6,987 bases of DNA from the NCBI GenBank assembly GCA_023247595.1, contig JAHFGF010000085.1, positions 1 through 6,987 of the forward strand, read 5' to 3'. The notes beneath the pieces were generated by a model. It saw only the letters and a program-made list of their open reading frames with translations. It ran no database searches and was not told where the DNA came from. Positions within the stretch are counted from its first letter, which is position 1; every line of letters starts with the position of its first letter. This DNA is from Candidatus Omnitrophota bacterium (GTDB lineage Bacteria > Omnitrophota > Koll11 > Zapsychrales > Fredricksoniimonadaceae). Positions 5,242-6,987 of the stretch are shown piece by piece. The position numbers and the translations under genes were made by a program.

Positions 5242-5979
5242 ATGATCGTTAAGACAGAAGCCATCGTATTAAAAAGTTTTGATTTTCGCGAGACGAGTAA
5301 GATTGTGACTTTTTATACCCGTCAATTTGGGAAGGTCAAAGGGGTGTTAAAGGGAATCCGTAAAGACTCGCGCAAGTTTGGCAGCAGCGTCGACAAATTT
5401 TCTTTGAATGATATTGTTTTTTATCAGTACCGCAATTCGGATATTCATTTAGTCAGCCAGTGCGACATGAAGGATTATTATTTCCCGATTCGCCAGGATT
5501 ATAAAAAGATGACAGCGGCCAGCTATATTTTGGAACTGGTTGATGCCATCATGCCGGTGGAAGAGAAGAATCAGGATATTTATGATCTCATCATCCAGTA
5601 TTTGTCCAGCCTTCAAACGGCTCCTGATATCAGCAAGCTTGTGCATGTGTTTCAAATTAAAACGCTGTTGTATTCCGGTTTTCGTCCGCATCTGGATACC
5701 TGTGTCAAATGCGAGAAGAAAGTGCTTGGGCAAACGCGTTTTAGCATGATGCTGGGAGGATTGGTTTGCGATATCTGCCGTCCGTCCGGCGGAGATGCCG
5801 CGCCGGTTTCAAAAGGGACAGTTGCCTCGATTCTTCATATTGAACAATGCGAATGGAACAAGAGCCTGCGGCTTGGTTTGTCGGCTTCCATTAAGAAGGA
5901 ATTGAAATTTGTTTTAAATAATTTTTTGGTTTTTCATTTGGAAAAGAATTTAAAATCAGCCAAATATGTGCACGCCTAG
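5242..5979 (+). CDS. recO: DNA repair protein RecO
   Basis: The 245-residue product has the RecO layout. An N-terminal OB-fold (about 1-80) starts MIVKTEAIVLKSFDFRE and contains the typical FGKVKGVLKGIRK stretch. A helical domain follows, with a four-cysteine zinc site: Cys154 and Cys157 (CVKC), Cys176 and Cys179 (CDIC). RecO anneals single strands and, with RecR, loads RecA onto SSB-coated DNA in gap repair. It thereby helps create the RecA filament that triggers LexA cleavage, though lexA is not in the same transcript. The start agrees with the family N-terminus; only a short GAG (5234-5236) serves as ribosome site, suggesting modest expression. The 117-bp upstream gap is AT-rich, with no convincing terminator and only a weak promoter candidate (TTGCTC 5153-5158, TATGGA 5177-5182). 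The secreted-protein gene follows after 67 bp. Confidence 0.92.
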   Translation: MIVKTEAIVLKSFDFRETSKIVTFYTRQFGKVKGVLKGIRKDSRKFGSSVDKFSLNDIVFYQYRNSDIHLVSQCDMKDYYFPIRQDYKKMTAASYILELVDAIMPVEEKNQDIYDLIIQYLSSLQTAPDISKLVHVFQIKTLLYSGFRPHLDTCVKCEKKVLGQTRFSMMLGGLVCDICRPSGGDAAPVSKGTVASILHIEQCEWNKSLRLGLSASIKKELKFVLNNFLVFHLEKNLKSAKYVHA

Positions 5980-5989
5980 TTTTTGGCTG
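5957..5989 (+). repeat. 8-bp inverted repeat across the recO stop codon
   Basis: CAGCCAAA (5957-5964) and TTTGGCTG (5982-5989) are perfectly complementary with a 17-nt loop containing the recO TAG. No T-tract follows, so it is a poor intrinsic terminator. It overlaps the possible -35 box of the next gene. Confidence 0.35.
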
Positions 5990-6012
5990 GAAGGCTGATG
6001 CGATTTTATAAA
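5983..6012 (+). promoter_or_regulatory. Possible promoter of the cysteine-repeat protein gene
   Basis: TTGGCT (5983-5988) and TATAAA (6007-6012) are 18 bp apart; the -10 matches five of six consensus positions, the -35 only three. Transcription would start near 6019. Readthrough from recO is equally possible. Confidence 0.3.
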
Positions 6013-6046
6013 ATTTGAAGTCGGCAAGACGGTGAAGGGAAAAAAT

Positions 6047-6745
6047 ATGAACAAGAAAATAATTCTCGTCATGGTGTGTTTTTTGATGACAGGAGCAAAG
6101 GACGCGTTGGCTGTAAAATGTTTCTTTGAGTCCGACTGCACCAAAGATGAGACGTGTGTAACGACCAAAGGTTCCGCTAACGGTGTCTGCCAGGCTAAAC
6201 AAGCGATTACCGAAGAGAAAGATAATCTTTTGGGCAGCAGTTCCATCATCAGTGAACAGGGCAAGTGCACGTTTAATACGGATTGTCCCGATGGCGGGCA
6301 ATGCGTCAAACAACCGGGCGCTTTATTCGGGACGTGTCAGGGGAGCGGTTACACCGTCGGAAATCTTCAGGCACAGCGCGGCGCTGTTTACAAAGATAAA
6401 TCCTGTTTCTTTAATCAGGATTGTAAGGTGGGCCAGATTTGTGTTAAGGCTCAGGGTTCTTTTAAAGGAGCTTGTGAGGATGATTTTTATCAGTCCAATA
6501 ATAACGATATCAAAGACGCCAAAGATCCGCGCGCGCTTTTGCAGACATTTCATTCCTCCGACCGTCAGTGTTTAGTGGATAATGATTGTCCGTTAAGAGA
6601 AGTTTGCCTTAAACAGGAGCGGACTGTGTTTGGCGTTTGCAGGTCTAAAAGTTCAATCACACCAACCACCACTACGACAAATTCCAGCAGTACATCTTTA
6701 AATACGGATCCCTTCGCAACATCCAATAGTTTATTCAACAAATAA
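6047..6745 (+). CDS. Secreted protein with four cysteine-rich repeats (Dickkopf-N-like spacing)
   Basis: The 232-residue product has a signal peptide: MNKK, a hydrophobic stretch, then ALA at 20-22 before VKC, so cleavage after Ala22 is likely and the protein should be exported. No lipobox cysteine is present at the cleavage point. The mature part has four repeats with exactly the same spacing, C-x5-C-x5-C-x10-C: Cys25/31/37/48, 74/80/86/97, 120/126/132/143 and 175/181/187/198. These account for all 16 cysteines. Each repeat has Asp before the second cysteine and all but the last a Gly in the long interval. The linkers are unrelated and the tail (202-228) is Ser/Thr-rich. The spacing recalls the Dickkopf N-terminal cysteine-rich domain, also found in some bacterial secreted proteins; that link is tentative. 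I chose ATG 6047 because GAAGGGA (6034-6040) precedes it at 6 nt; a GTG at 6032 lies too early. Function is unknown: a disulfide-stabilised envelope or extracellular binding protein is plausible. Confidence 0.75.
   Translation: MNKKIILVMVCFLMTGAKDALAVKCFFESDCTKDETCVTTKGSANGVCQAKQAITEEKDNLLGSSSIISEQGKCTFNTDCPDGGQCVKQPGALFGTCQGSGYTVGNLQAQRGAVYKDKSCFFNQDCKVGQICVKAQGSFKGACEDDFYQSNNNDIKDAKDPRALLQTFHSSDRQCLVDNDCPLREVCLKQERTVFGVCRSKSSITPTTTTTNSSSTSLNTDPFATSNSLFNK
6119..6640 (+). repeat. Four coding repeats of a C-x5-C-x5-C-x10-C unit
   Basis: Units lie at 6119-6190, 6266-6337, 6404-6475 and 6569-6640, each 24 codons, separated by 75, 66 and 93 bases. Shared residues include DC at the second cysteine and C-V/L-K/T after the third. 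The DNA has diverged while the cysteine spacing is identical, indicating old internal duplication under structural constraint. Confidence 0.85.
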
Positions 6746-6797
6746 AAAATTGATTGTGGGGAGTTAAGGGTGCGCGGTAGGGGCATCCGAACCCAAA

Positions 6798-6986
6798 CTA
6801 TTCAGTCCATCCGTCAACGGTTTCAACCGATATGGCGGAAAGTTTTCGGGTTGATGTTGGCGCGTGCACTTGCTGAACGATGTCTCGCGCCAGACTTCGG
6901 CCGATGGTTTTGATGGCGCTGAGGGATTCCACGTCGATGAATTTCAGGTCGGTAAAATTTTTATATCCTTTATGAAATAAGTGCCG
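6798..6986 (-). CDS. C-terminal end of an unrecognised protein (cut by window edge)
   Basis: Reading the - strand inward from 6986, one frame stays open for 62 codons to a TAG at 6800-6798, giving residues such as FTDLKFIDVESLSAIKTIG, SLARDIVQQV and a final KLSAISVETVDGWTE. The codons look normal for the region and the composition resembles a folded, soluble protein. It converges on the cysteine-repeat gene with 52 bases between the two stops. The IGRSLARDIVQQV and VET portions faintly recall the C-terminus of 6-carboxytetrahydropterin synthases (QueD), but too little is visible to name it. That the frame is coding at all is probable, not certain. Confidence 0.5.
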   Translation of the reverse strand, partial: RHLFHKGYKNFTDLKFIDVESLSAIKTIGRSLARDIVQQVHAPTSTRKLSAISVETVDGWTE

Positions 6987-6987
6987 G

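Noticed and set aside
6768..6788. GGGTGC/GCATCC hairpin as convergent terminator between the last two genes
   Set aside because: Six pairs including a G-U and no T-tract on either side; too weak to call.
6798..6986. QueD (6-carboxytetrahydropterin synthase) C-terminus
   Set aside because: Only a faint likeness over about 30 residues, with no visible catalytic motif inside the window.
1..6987. tRNA, rRNA or CRISPR arrays
   Set aside because: No cloverleaf-like segment with a CCA end, no ribosomal sequence, and no regularly spaced direct repeats were seen; the cysteine-repeat gene is protein-level repetition only.

Overview
The window looks like a bacterial chromosome segment, most probably from an uncultured Gram-negative lineage such as Omnitrophota or a related candidate phylum. 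That placement is an impression from the RecO, LexA and KimA-like protein sequences and has not been tested. Almost everything is on the + strand. The dominant theme is DNA damage and recombination: dinD, a nuclease fusion, lexA and recO. A potassium transporter and a secreted cysteine-repeat protein sit among them.

Left edge (1 to about 300): the last 25 codons of an IS30-family transposase, the likely right end of that insertion sequence abutting a perfect 8-bp GC-rich inverted repeat, then an untranslated stretch with a plausible promoter. Next come two genes 49 bp apart, apparently one operon: dinD (301-1128), and a protein joining a DUF1016/YhcG-type N-terminal domain to a staphylococcal-nuclease-like domain with all key catalytic residues present (1178-2176). 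DUF1016_N is normally joined to a PD-(D/E)XK nuclease, so the exchange of nuclease is the most distinctive protein-level feature here.

Centre (2177-3159): a strong hairpin (2214-2245), then lexA (2299-2898) with its cleavage site and Ser/Lys dyad intact and a short inverted repeat in its promoter region that may be the autoregulatory operator. Beyond lexA lies a promoter with a perfect TTGACA box and a leader of about 145 nt. The leader ends in an intrinsic terminator whose U-tract directly touches the Shine-Dalgarno sequence of the next gene. This is the layout of a transcription attenuator or riboswitch. The controlled gene (3160-5124) encodes a KimA-like K+ transporter with all the K+-binding residues I can recall conserved. 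In Bacillus the homologue is controlled by a c-di-AMP riboswitch, but I cannot see that consensus here, so a different RNA may do the job.

Right part (5125-6987): recO (5242-5979) with its four-cysteine zinc site, then a secreted protein (6047-6745) built from four repeats with identical cysteine spacing (C-x5-C-x5-C-x10-C). At the edge is the C-terminal end of an unrecognised gene on the opposite strand (6798-6986). The functional links are inferred: LexA probably represses its own gene and perhaps the dinD-nuclease pair. RecO works in the RecA-loading pathway that triggers LexA cleavage, and E. coli DinD modulates RecA.
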